Below are positions 43,432-50,778 of a stretch of 58,463 nucleotides of DNA, one piece after another. Location of the stretch: the NCBI GenBank assembly GCA_020850475.1, contig JADZEO010000027.1:1-58463 (forward strand). The letters are read 5' to 3'. The notes below the pieces were generated by a model, which did not search any database, was not told the DNA's origin, and saw nothing but the letters and a program-made list of their open reading frames with translations. The DNA is from Bdellovibrionales bacterium. Its GTDB lineage: Bacteria > Bdellovibrionota > Bdellovibrionia > Bdellovibrionales > UBA1609. A program made the position numbers and the translations under genes. The stretch's first letter is position 1. Every line of letters starts with the position of its first letter.

Positions 43432-44598
43432 CTAGAAGCGTTTGGCTGAAAGAAACCCAGGAATATCCCGGCCGTACATCAGATCCACCAAACACTTGCC
43501 CGTATGGAACGAAAGCCCTAAGCCATGAGCGGTAAATCCACCCAAAAAGAAAACTTGTTGGTCATCCGGTTTGGCACCCACAAAAGGTTGGCCGTCGACG
43601 GAAAAGCCCATCACGCCCGCCCAGCGGTGGGTGATCTTTTTTCCTCGAAGAACAGGAAAGTGGCGTTCCAAAAACTCGCCCAGGGCCCCTTGAATCTTGT
43701 CAGTGACGTGATCGGAGTAGCCAGTCTCTGTCTCTTTTTCCAGTTGGCGAAATCCCCCGATCAGGACGCGACCGTCCTGGACCTGACGAAAATAATCAAG
43801 AACGAAGTGAGCGTAACAAGGGCCTTCCATAAATTTAGGGACCGGTTCAGTGGTAAGAATTTGTCCGCGAGTTGGAAAGACTTTGTCGGCAAAATAAGGA
43901 TCAATCGACGGTAAGTAACCATTGAGTGCCAAAATCACCACCGAAGCGTTAAAGCGTCCTCGGTTGGTGACGACTGAGCGCGTGCCCTCGGGCCCCTCTT
44001 CGATTCGCGAGACTTCGGTGCGCTCAAATAATTTGGCCCCGCCCTTTTCGCAGATTCGGCGGGTGAGTCTCAGTGGATTGATCGAGGCGTCCGACAGATA
44101 CTTAATGCCGCCGATAAAGCCTTCAGCTCCGAGACGGGTGCGGATTTGACTGCCGTTGACGGTTTCCACGTCAATTCCGCGCTTTTCCATCAGTGCGGCC
44201 GTTTCCTGAAGCTCGTGGAACTCCTGGTCCGTTGAGGCAAGTGAAAAGGTCCCTTTGTCGTCAAACTCCAAATCAGTGGCGCCGCCAATGATGTGTTCCT
44301 TGAGGAGACTCAAATTAACTTCGGAGAAATTCCAAATTTGGTAGGCGAGATCTTCGCCCCAGCGCTCAACCAGACGATTAAAATGCTCAACAGATCCACA
44401 GGTGATAAAACCAGCATTGCGCCCCGAAGCGCCGCCAGCTAATTCGTTCTTTTCTAAGATCGCAATTTTGCAGTCCGGCTCTTCTTTTTTGAGCCAATAG
44501 GCAACCGAGGTCCCGGCGAGTCCCGCCCCGACGATCACCACATCATAAGTTTCGTTGGAAGTATTGGCGGAGTGATCAAGCCAATAAGAAATGCTCAT
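43432..44598 (-). CDS. FAD-dependent amino-acid oxidase-type oxidoreductase
   Basis: The 388-residue protein, from an ATG at 44598 with GAGGGGC upstream, belongs to the DAO family. The FAD site is DVVIVGAGLAGTSVAYWLKK followed by ILEKNELAGGASGRNAGFI, the typical GGASGRNAG loop. The C-terminal half has HRWAGVMGFSVDGQPFVGA and FFLGGFTAHGLGLSFHTGK. Relatives include glycine oxidase, sarcosine oxidase and gamma-glutamylputrescine oxidase (PuuB); the last looks closest. No partner genes suggest a substrate. Confidence 0.85.
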   Translation of the reverse strand: MSISYWLDHSANTSNETYDVVIVGAGLAGTSVAYWLKKEEPDCKIAILEKNELAGGASGRNAGFITCGSVEHFNRLVERWGEDLAYQIWNFSEVNLSLLKEHIIGGATDLEFDDKGTFSLASTDQEFHELQETAALMEKRGIDVETVNGSQIRTRLGAEGFIGGIKYLSDASINPLRLTRRICEKGGAKLFERTEVSRIEEGPEGTRSVVTNRGRFNASVVILALNGYLPSIDPYFADKVFPTRGQILTTEPVPKFMEGPCYAHFVLDYFRQVQDGRVLIGGFRQLEKETETGYSDHVTDKIQGALGEFLERHFPVLRGKKITHRWAGVMGFSVDGQPFVGAKPDDQQVFFLGGFTAHGLGLSFHTGKCLVDLMYGRDIPGFLSAKRF

Positions 44599-44670
44599 GA
44601 CAACTGCCCCTCGTGGAATTATTTTGGCCCTAAAGCCTTGCCACAAGGGGCTTTTAAGTCAACGGGAATT

Positions 44671-45555
44671 TCAGTTCTGAAGCAATTCCCGCATAGCGTC
44701 CCAGAGACGGGGGTCGTTGAATACGTCGTTATGCTCCCGACCCGTGAGAGTGAGCATCGCACTCGCGGGATTTGCTAAGGCATTGAATACACTTGAGCCC
44801 ATTTCAAAGGGAATAATGTCATCCTTATCACCGTGGTGAACAAATCCTGGAAGGGTCAGTCCCCGGGCGAGGGCGACGTTGTTGTAAACGTTCTTTGCCT
44901 TCCAACTGGCCGGAACATTATCCCAGTTATTGCCATAGTGCTTGTGGGCAAGCTGGTCGAGGGAGGACCAAATACTCGTAAAGGCCCAACCGGCGATCTC
45001 GTGCTGCCGATGATAGGCCATTCCCATTGCAACTGAAGCCCCGAGAGAGTGACCCCAAACATAGATGGGTCGGCCGGGGAGGCGCGCCTGGAGCCAGTCA
45101 ACAGTGGCGTTACTCATTGCCAGCATCGCGGGCTCAGAAGGTTGTCCCGTGCTTTTGCCATAGCCAGGATAATCCATGACTGCTACGTGGGAGTTTAAGT
45201 CTTCTAGCATTTTCAACAGATTGCTACTCACCATGCTGCCAAGGTTCATCCCGTTGCCGTGGAAAAAAATCACGACGGGAGTGGTGGCGCTCCCACCAAT
45301 ATCTTTAAGCCAACCATGGACTCTCATCGCCTGGGAGGTACCATCGGGATACTGGACATTGATACCAAGAAACACATCTTCATATCCAGCTGGCGCATCC
45401 GGCACCGGATTTTTTTCGTTTACCTTGGCGGCTGGATACAGGCCATCTTGCGCGATCTTTTCCCAATCACATCCAGTCAAGAATACGACAGCGAAGGCCA
45501 GGGTCGTGACCTGCATGAAGAGGCGGCGGGTGAGTTTAAAAGGCGTCCAGTCCAT
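44671..45555 (-). CDS. Alpha/beta-hydrolase lipoprotein
   Basis: The 294-residue protein starts with GGAG eight bases upstream. Residues 1-29 end in the lipobox FLTGC, so it is a membrane-anchored lipoprotein. The alpha/beta-hydrolase features are VVIFFHGNGMNLGSM (oxyanion region), VMDYPGYGKSTG, the nucleophile elbow WGHSLGAS, the acid loop HHGDKDDIIPF and the catalytic His in GREHND. The family includes esterases and peptidases with unknown substrates. It is leftward, 72 bases from the oxidoreductase. Confidence 0.85.
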   Translation of the reverse strand: MDWTPFKLTRRLFMQVTTLAFAVVFLTGCDWEKIAQDGLYPAAKVNEKNPVPDAPAGYEDVFLGINVQYPDGTSQAMRVHGWLKDIGGSATTPVVIFFHGNGMNLGSMVSSNLLKMLEDLNSHVAVMDYPGYGKSTGQPSEPAMLAMSNATVDWLQARLPGRPIYVWGHSLGASVAMGMAYHRQHEIAGWAFTSIWSSLDQLAHKHYGNNWDNVPASWKAKNVYNNVALARGLTLPGFVHHGDKDDIIPFEMGSSVFNALANPASAMLTLTGREHNDVFNDPRLWDAMRELLQN

Positions 45556-45661
45556 TTGGTGTCTCCTAATTGATGAGTTGGTGCGCAGTTACCTAATGAA
45601 TTGTTCGGCTGGCATAGGCAGGTGACTAAAATCTGACACCAAAATTTGGACCTGAGTCGGT

Positions 45662-45688
45662 TCAAGTGGTAATCGACTTTGCCGATAG
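45662..45688 (+). promoter_or_regulatory. FliA-like promoter facing antisense
   Basis: TCAAGTGG and GCCGATAG at exactly 11-base spacing match TAAAGTTT-N11-GCCGATAA at 5 and 7 of 8 positions. It points rightward into the 3' end of the leftward metallopeptidase gene, with no plus-strand gene behind it. It could make an antisense transcript, or be chance. Confidence 0.35.
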
Positions 45689-45695
45689 GGTGCGC

Positions 45696-46742
45696 TTACT
45701 TCGGAATGGAAAAATTCTTCACAATAGTTTCAGGATCTTTCTCATTTTCCAGGGATTTGCAGAATTTGAGAAAGCGTTCGAAGTTACCTTCAAACACCCC
45801 AAAAACCCTCTCGAAATCGCTGAGGTCGTAGACGTAAGTCTTAAGCGATAACAGCTGAGCATTGTTGAACTTCTGTCGAGAAAAGTGTTTGAACTGATCG
45901 GTTTTCATTCGAGGAAGGATCGCGGTTTCGAAGTTTGAGCCAATCTCCTGCAGACGTTTTACTTTTAACTCGCGAGTCACTTGGGGGCGATGGCCTTCGT
46001 ACCACTTCTTGAGTTCGTCCAGCTCGCGACTCAAAAATTCCGAAAACAATTTCTCATCCGCTGCTTCATTGCGAATCAAACTGATGGTGGGTGATTGGGC
46101 TCCTTCCCTCTGGGTGTAGTAAACTTCGGTGCCTTTGTTAGCGATAAAAGTGGCCAAGCGCTCGTTGAAGTCGGCCTGACTCTTGATGTAAATGGTGGCG
46201 TGGACCGTTTCGTGGATCACTAAGTTCACCAGTTCGTGACTGGGGTAAACCATCATGGTGTTGAGCAGCGGGTCTTCAAACCATCCGAGGGTTGAGTAGG
46301 CAGTGACGCCGCGAATGTAAGTGTCAAACTCTTCTTGGTTAAAGGTGGAGGCCTCTGCTTCGGCCTCCGCGCGCGAAAAAAAACCTTTGTAGGGAAGGTC
46401 ACCCACAATCGGAAACGACCAAAGGTGGTGCTTCAATTCGTAGGCCGGCGCGGCCCCGACCACCCACGAGACATAAGGACGTTGCAAATCGACATACGAA
46501 GTATAGTTCTTCGTCGGTTTGAGTTTGAGTTCTGCCTCGGCAAACTTTCTGACTTCCATCGCCAAGGTGAGTTTTTGCTTCACCTCATCGGGAGTTTCAG
46601 GGTTGGCGAGGACTTTCTCTAAAGGTTGGCGCTGTTGCAATAACTTGGCTTGATGCCAAGCGCTCTTCATATAATAGGTGATTTGGCAGCTGCTGAGGGT
46701 GAGAGTCAGGAGCAGGGAGGAGCCAAGCCGGGCGATTCTCAT
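45696..46742 (-). CDS. Aminopeptidase-like metallopeptidase lipoprotein
   Basis: The 348-residue protein matches the predicted aminopeptidase family COG4324/PF10023. The signal peptide ends in a lipobox LSSC. The zinc site is the HEXXH motif in VIHETVHATIYIKSQADFNE, with a downstream Glu in FNERLATFIANKG. The rest is helical (DELKKWYEGHRPQVTRELKVKR). It is presumed to face the periplasm. It starts directly after the stop of the beta-barrel gene, so the two are co-transcribed. Confidence 0.85.
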   Translation of the reverse strand: MRIARLGSSLLLTLTLSSCQITYYMKSAWHQAKLLQQRQPLEKVLANPETPDEVKQKLTLAMEVRKFAEAELKLKPTKNYTSYVDLQRPYVSWVVGAAPAYELKHHLWSFPIVGDLPYKGFFSRAEAEAEASTFNQEEFDTYIRGVTAYSTLGWFEDPLLNTMMVYPSHELVNLVIHETVHATIYIKSQADFNERLATFIANKGTEVYYTQREGAQSPTISLIRNEAADEKLFSEFLSRELDELKKWYEGHRPQVTRELKVKRLQEIGSNFETAILPRMKTDQFKHFSRQKFNNAQLLSLKTYVYDLSDFERVFGVFEGNFERFLKFCKSLENEKDPETIVKNFSIPK

Positions 46743-47312
46743 TTAAAACATCCAGGAAATTCCTGCGCGTCCGGCGTAATCAATGGTTGGGTTATCGTCT
46801 TTAAGTGAGCTGGTCCAGCCATCAACGCCAACTTTCAAAGTGAGGGTCTTAGTGAGTCTCATCTTGAACCCGAGGCCGGCACTGGGTACGACACTGCTCG
46901 GGCTTTCGATCTCGCTCGCATTCAACCCATCAGGCTCGCGGACAATCTTCTTTTCGATGTGAGCACCGCCGATCTTAATGTAGGGATTGAGAAAGGCCTC
47001 TTTGGCGCCGAAGGTAATCACTAAATCAAGCCCGACCATGCGAAAGATCGACTTGGTAATAATTTTGGTGTCATCAACGGGCTTAACGCTGAGGAGGGCA
47101 CTGCCTTCGGTGTAGCTGGCCTCGAGGGCCGACATCTCCCAAAAATAATAGCTGATGGAGCCAGTGTACGACAGACTCTCTTGGTAGTTATTGTCATCGA
47201 TCGTGGAGCGACGGAAATTAGCCGAGGCTCCGACTTCAACAACTCCCGCTTGGGCCCATGGCGCGGCCATCAGCGAGAGCAAAAAAATCCATAAGAATGA
47301 TCTTTTCATCAC
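46743..47312 (-). CDS. Outer-membrane beta-barrel protein
   Basis: The 189-residue protein has a Sec signal (KRSFLWIFLLSLMAAPWAQA) and alternating beta strands, ending in a terminal aromatic Phe (GISWMF), the recognition signal for outer-membrane barrels. Strand-like segments include VVEVGASANFRRST, LSYTGSISYYFW, LDLVITFGAKEAFLNPYIKIGG and TLTLKVGVDGWTSSL. Eight strands of OmpX/OmpW size seem likely. It is transcribed with the downstream metallopeptidase lipoprotein; the ligand or function is unknown. Confidence 0.8.
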   Translation of the reverse strand: MMKRSFLWIFLLSLMAAPWAQAGVVEVGASANFRRSTIDDNNYQESLSYTGSISYYFWEMSALEASYTEGSALLSVKPVDDTKIITKSIFRMVGLDLVITFGAKEAFLNPYIKIGGAHIEKKIVREPDGLNASEIESPSSVVPSAGLGFKMRLTKTLTLKVGVDGWTSSLKDDNPTIDYAGRAGISWMF

Positions 47313-47462
47313 TTGTCCATTTTAGCAGAGCGCGGGCATGAATCGGGTCTAGATTGAAGGACACATCTCGATTCAACCAGATGGTCTAGCGCCAGCTCAG
47401 ACAAAATTCTAGGCAATAAATTCCTAGGCACTTGAGGGGCGGTGGAGGTTTCGGTCCCTCGC

Positions 47463-48386
47463 CTACTGCGCGGATTTCACCATAAAAGTGGGTTGCCACT
47501 GAATGACGAAGGAATAGTACAGGTGAACCAAACCATCTTCGCCTTTCATTTCCACAGGTGGATTCAGAAAGGGTGCGGTTTTGCGAAATGCAATCGCGGC
47601 CGCTTGATCGAGGCCTGGCTCGCCCGAGGGTTTACCAATGATAATGCCCTTGAGGTAACCGTCGGGTTGCAGCAGCACTTCCACTTGGGTTTCACGCTGA
47701 ACCTTGGAGAGCCTCAACACATCAGCATGGCTGAGTGAATTCGAAAACTCTCGCACGGCGCTCACCCATCGCGAGCGGATCTGCTCGTTCACCCGGTTAA
47801 AAAAGGTGTAATACAAAAACTGATCGGTGTTGAGCGAAGTAAAACTCCCTTCTTTGACAAAGGGGAGGTATTCGCCATTGGTTGAACCGCCGAGCGCGAC
47901 CTGACGGCCCACCGAAGGGGCGTTGGGATCAGCCGGTAGGTTCAACATTTTTCCTCGGCGAGCGGTGATCAGCCCGTCAGGCTTTAAGTCTTCGAGCGGG
48001 CGCGACTTTGATTGCGAAGATTTGCTGGATGGTTGGCTGGCGGGGGAACTGGCCTCAATCCCCGGAGGACGGTTTTTCGTGGGTCCGTTGTTGCGCGCGA
48101 CCAACTCTTCCTTTACCCGCCGAGTGAGCTGCGAGAGCAAGCGTGCTTGATCACGAGCTTCTTGTTCAATTTTCCCCAAATCCGGATCGGTGACCATCTG
48201 GCGATAACTTCGATCCGTCTTGGATTCATCTCGATAAACGATTTCGACCGGCAAGGTGGGGAGCACCCGCACCGGTACCGGCAAAACCTGGCCAAGGATA
48301 TAGATCCCAAGGTGAAGAAGAAGGCTCAAAAAGATCGCCAAAAATGGTATAAATCTTTGAATTTTCGACCTTTTATTAAAACCCAT
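47463..48386 (-). CDS. TonB-family energy transducer
   Basis: The 307-residue protein has an N-terminal anchor (IPFLAIFLSLLLHLGIYIL), a charged/Ser-Pro-rich linker (SSPASQPSSKSSQSKSRP) and a C-terminal TonB-like domain with VNEQIRSRWVSAV, VEVLLQPDGYLKGIIIGKPSG and LDQAAAIAFRKTAPFLNPP. That layout spans the periplasm. The ATG at 48386 follows GGGTGAG; a GTG nine bases earlier is also possible. No ExbBD is in the window. With the TonB-like gene at 5413 this makes two such proteins here. Confidence 0.8.
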   Translation of the reverse strand: MGFNKRSKIQRFIPFLAIFLSLLLHLGIYILGQVLPVPVRVLPTLPVEIVYRDESKTDRSYRQMVTDPDLGKIEQEARDQARLLSQLTRRVKEELVARNNGPTKNRPPGIEASSPASQPSSKSSQSKSRPLEDLKPDGLITARRGKMLNLPADPNAPSVGRQVALGGSTNGEYLPFVKEGSFTSLNTDQFLYYTFFNRVNEQIRSRWVSAVREFSNSLSHADVLRLSKVQRETQVEVLLQPDGYLKGIIIGKPSGEPGLDQAAAIAFRKTAPFLNPPVEMKGEDGLVHLYYSFVIQWQPTFMVKSAQ

Positions 48387-48423
48387 TAAACTCACCCCGA
48401 CCCACTATAGCCGAATTGACGCC

Positions 48424-48451
48424 TAAAGTTGAGACATTTTCGTACCGATAA
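48424..48451 (+). promoter_or_regulatory. FliA (sigma-28)-like promoter of the PilZ gene
   Basis: TAAAGTTG (48424-48431) matches the -35 TAAAGTTT at 7 of 8, and ACCGATAA (48444-48451) matches the -10 GCCGATAA at 7 of 8, with 12 bases between instead of 11. It ends 19 bases before the ATG at 48471. Confidence 0.6.
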
Positions 48452-48470
48452 GTAACTGGTGGGGGGATTT

Positions 48471-49013
48471 ATGAATCCAAAGGACAATAATGTCATTGAT
48501 TTGGCTAAGCGGCGTCGGGCCAAAGGCTCAACGCAAAAGCAAGCCAAAAAGGTCGTCAAAGAAGAGCAGCAGCAGGCGCCCATCGTCGATATGACCGAGC
48601 GGCGTAATGAGCAAATTCGACAGGAGCGACGCCAGGTAAAACGGACAATTTTGACTGAGTTTATCGGCGCCTATGCCGTAGTCCCCCAAAAAGGGCTGAT
48701 GCGCGTTGCCCTTTACGACATTTCCGAGAATGGTTTGGCCTTTGATATCGAAACCGACACCGGCAAGTTCGAAAAGGGCGAGGAACTCGCCATGCGAGTT
48801 TATTTGAATCAGATTACGTACTTTCCGTTTCTCGTTAAGGTCCGCAACGTGCGGGCTGTGCCTGAGGAAAGCTGCTTCCGCCACGGGGCGGACTTTGTGA
48901 AGGGATCTTTGAACAACGATGCGCTCTCGCATTTTGTAAAGTTCATTGAGACCGTGAGCGCCAGCCTCGAACGCGACACCGGCGATGTCATGGTGTCCAA
49001 CCTCAAGGACTAA
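48471..49013 (+). CDS. PilZ-domain c-di-GMP receptor
   Basis: The ATG at 48471 follows a GGGGGG run and gives 180 residues. The N-terminal 60 residues are basic and helical (AKRRRAKGSTQKQAKK, ERRNEQIRQERRQVKR). The PilZ domain follows, with the binding elements RRQVKR (RxxxR type) and DISENGLAF (D/NxSxxG). Such proteins bind c-di-GMP and often act on flagellar motors. A FliA-like promoter upstream fits a motility role. It is monocistronic, followed by the palindromic repeat. Confidence 0.85.
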   Translation: MNPKDNNVIDLAKRRRAKGSTQKQAKKVVKEEQQQAPIVDMTERRNEQIRQERRQVKRTILTEFIGAYAVVPQKGLMRVALYDISENGLAFDIETDTGKFEKGEELAMRVYLNQITYFPFLVKVRNVRAVPEESCFRHGADFVKGSLNNDALSHFVKFIETVSASLERDTGDVMVSNLKD

Positions 49014-49022
49014 GCCAGCTCG

Positions 49023-49288
49023 TCAAAGCCTCACCCACTCTTCAGGTGGATTTTGGTTTTGGTTGGGAGCTGGGCATTTCTCTCCGTTTCCTCAATCCTC
49101 GTCCTCACACGCCTTATCGGCCGCGGGCTCGTCTTCGGCGTGCGTTAGCTCTGCGAGCCACCGCACGTCGGATACGCCCCGCGCGACGGCGAGGATCGGA
49201 CAAGGATTGAGAAAATGGAGAGACACCCCACCAGTGACCAAAACCAAAATCCGCTTGAATCGCGTTTTAAGAGTGGGTGAGGCTTTGG
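49023..49288. repeat. 266-bp palindromic dispersed element (full copy B)
   Basis: The outer arms 49024-49042 and 49269-49287 are 19-bp perfect inverted repeats. A second pair, 49048-49063 and 49237-49252, is 16 bp perfect. A third, 49079-49099 and 49203-49223, has two mismatches. The central 100 bp shares 52 bp with 21157-21208 and about 45 bp with 54641-54685. It occupies most of the 402-bp gap between the PilZ and PhoH genes, in which I see no convincing gene. It has the form of a MITE-like or REP-type element. Confidence 0.8.
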
Positions 49289-49415
49289 CGGGCTTTCTTA
49301 GTCTTTGGTCTGGAAACAAGATCGTTTATATTTTCATATACTTATTACTCCAAATGCGTTCGAATAATGGTGTGACCTTCGTCTGGTCCAGGATGTTGGG
49401 TGGGGGGAATCTAGT

Positions 49416-50744
49416 ATGTCCAAAGAAAATGAACTCAAGCGCAAAGTGGTGGTCGATACCAACGTAATTCTGTTTGATGCGTTGGCCATCACCAAGTTCA
49501 AAGATTCGGACATCATCATTCCCTTTTCAGTGATCGAGGAAGTGGACCGTTTTAAGCGTGACCTCGGCGAAAACGGCCGCAACGCTCGTCACTTCAGTCG
49601 CTTTATCGACGTGCTCCGTAGCCAAGGACCGTTGGCCAAGGGCGTGCTCCTGGAGAAAAGCAACAGCAACGTCGTCGTCAGTACCGACATCAATCCCGAT
49701 GGAATGCCGCCCGAGCTGGATGCCATCAAGGCCGACAATCGAATTCTGGCGACTGCTTTGGGTTTGCAGCGGAAGTTTCCCAATTGTCCGGTGGAGTTGG
49801 TGACCAAGGATATCAACTTGCGGATTAAGGCGGATGTTTTTGGTATCAATGCCAAAGACTATGACCCCGATGAAACTTCCTTCGAAGAAATGTACACCGG
49901 CGTTCGGGAACTCGAAGTCGACCCTCAGGTCATTGATCGCTTTTACCGCGAAAAATCGGTGCGCTACGAGGGCGAAACCAAACTCTACGCCAATCAGTAC
50001 GTGATCATGAAAGATGCTTCCAATCACAATCACAGTGCTATTGGACGCATGAGCGAACCCGAAGGCAAAATTGTTCCTCTCATCTGTCCAACGGAGAGCA
50101 TCTGGGGCATTCATCCTCGCAATGTGGAGCAGAGCTTTGCGCTCGACGCGCTTCTTAACGACGAAATGTTATTTGTGTCGCTCGTCGGAAAGGCCGGAAC
50201 CGGCAAAACCCTCTTGGCTCTTGCGGCCGGGTTACACAAAACCCTTGATGAAGGACAATTTCAGCGCTTGCTCGTGAGCCGACCGATCTTTCCCATGGGT
50301 CGAGACATTGGTTACCTTCCCGGGGATGTCGAACAAAAGTTGAATCCCTGGATGCAACCGATCTTTGATAACGTCGAATTTCTCTTGGGTGCAGACAAAA
50401 AAGCGGCCGGCCGGGCCCAGGAACTCATCAATCAAGGCATGTTGAATATTGAGCCGCTGACTTATATTCGTGGTCGCAGCATCCCCAACCAGTATCTGAT
50501 TGTGGATGAGTCTCAAAATCTTACACCGCACGAAATTAAGACGATCATCACCCGCGCCGGACAACGGACTAAGGTCGTGCTCACGGGAGACTGTTATCAA
50601 ATTGATAATCCCTATGTGGATTCTGCGAACAGCGGACTCACCTACGCGGTTGAGCGCTTTAAGGGCCAGAACATCTCCTGCCATGTCAGCCTGACCAAGG
50701 GCGAGCGCTCCGAATTGGCTGAATTGGCGGCGAATATCCTATAA
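49416..50744 (+). CDS. PIN-PhoH fusion ATPase
   Basis: The 442-residue protein combines an N-terminal PIN ribonuclease-type domain (residues of about 8-150, starting KVVVDTNVILFDALAI with the first acidic residues, and AIKADNRILATAL and LVTKDINLRIKAD) with a PhoH P-loop ATPase domain (Walker A GKAGTGKTLLA, then RPIFPMGRDIGYLPGD, Walker B ILIVDESQN-like YLIVDESQNL, LTGDCYQID). PIN-PhoH proteins are RNA helicase/ribonucleases in other bacteria. It precedes the Ser/Thr kinase gene by 34 bases. Confidence 0.9.
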   Translation: MSKENELKRKVVVDTNVILFDALAITKFKDSDIIIPFSVIEEVDRFKRDLGENGRNARHFSRFIDVLRSQGPLAKGVLLEKSNSNVVVSTDINPDGMPPELDAIKADNRILATALGLQRKFPNCPVELVTKDINLRIKADVFGINAKDYDPDETSFEEMYTGVRELEVDPQVIDRFYREKSVRYEGETKLYANQYVIMKDASNHNHSAIGRMSEPEGKIVPLICPTESIWGIHPRNVEQSFALDALLNDEMLFVSLVGKAGTGKTLLALAAGLHKTLDEGQFQRLLVSRPIFPMGRDIGYLPGDVEQKLNPWMQPIFDNVEFLLGADKKAAGRAQELINQGMLNIEPLTYIRGRSIPNQYLIVDESQNLTPHEIKTIITRAGQRTKVVLTGDCYQIDNPYVDSANSGLTYAVERFKGQNISCHVSLTKGERSELAELAANIL

Positions 50745-50778
50745 TCCCGAAAGCCCGTTACACCGATAACATAGATGT

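Noticed and set aside
49092-49319. Minus-strand 75-codon frame in the palindromic element
   Set aside because: It is entirely within the repeat arms and core with no ribosome site; kept only as evidence about the repeat.
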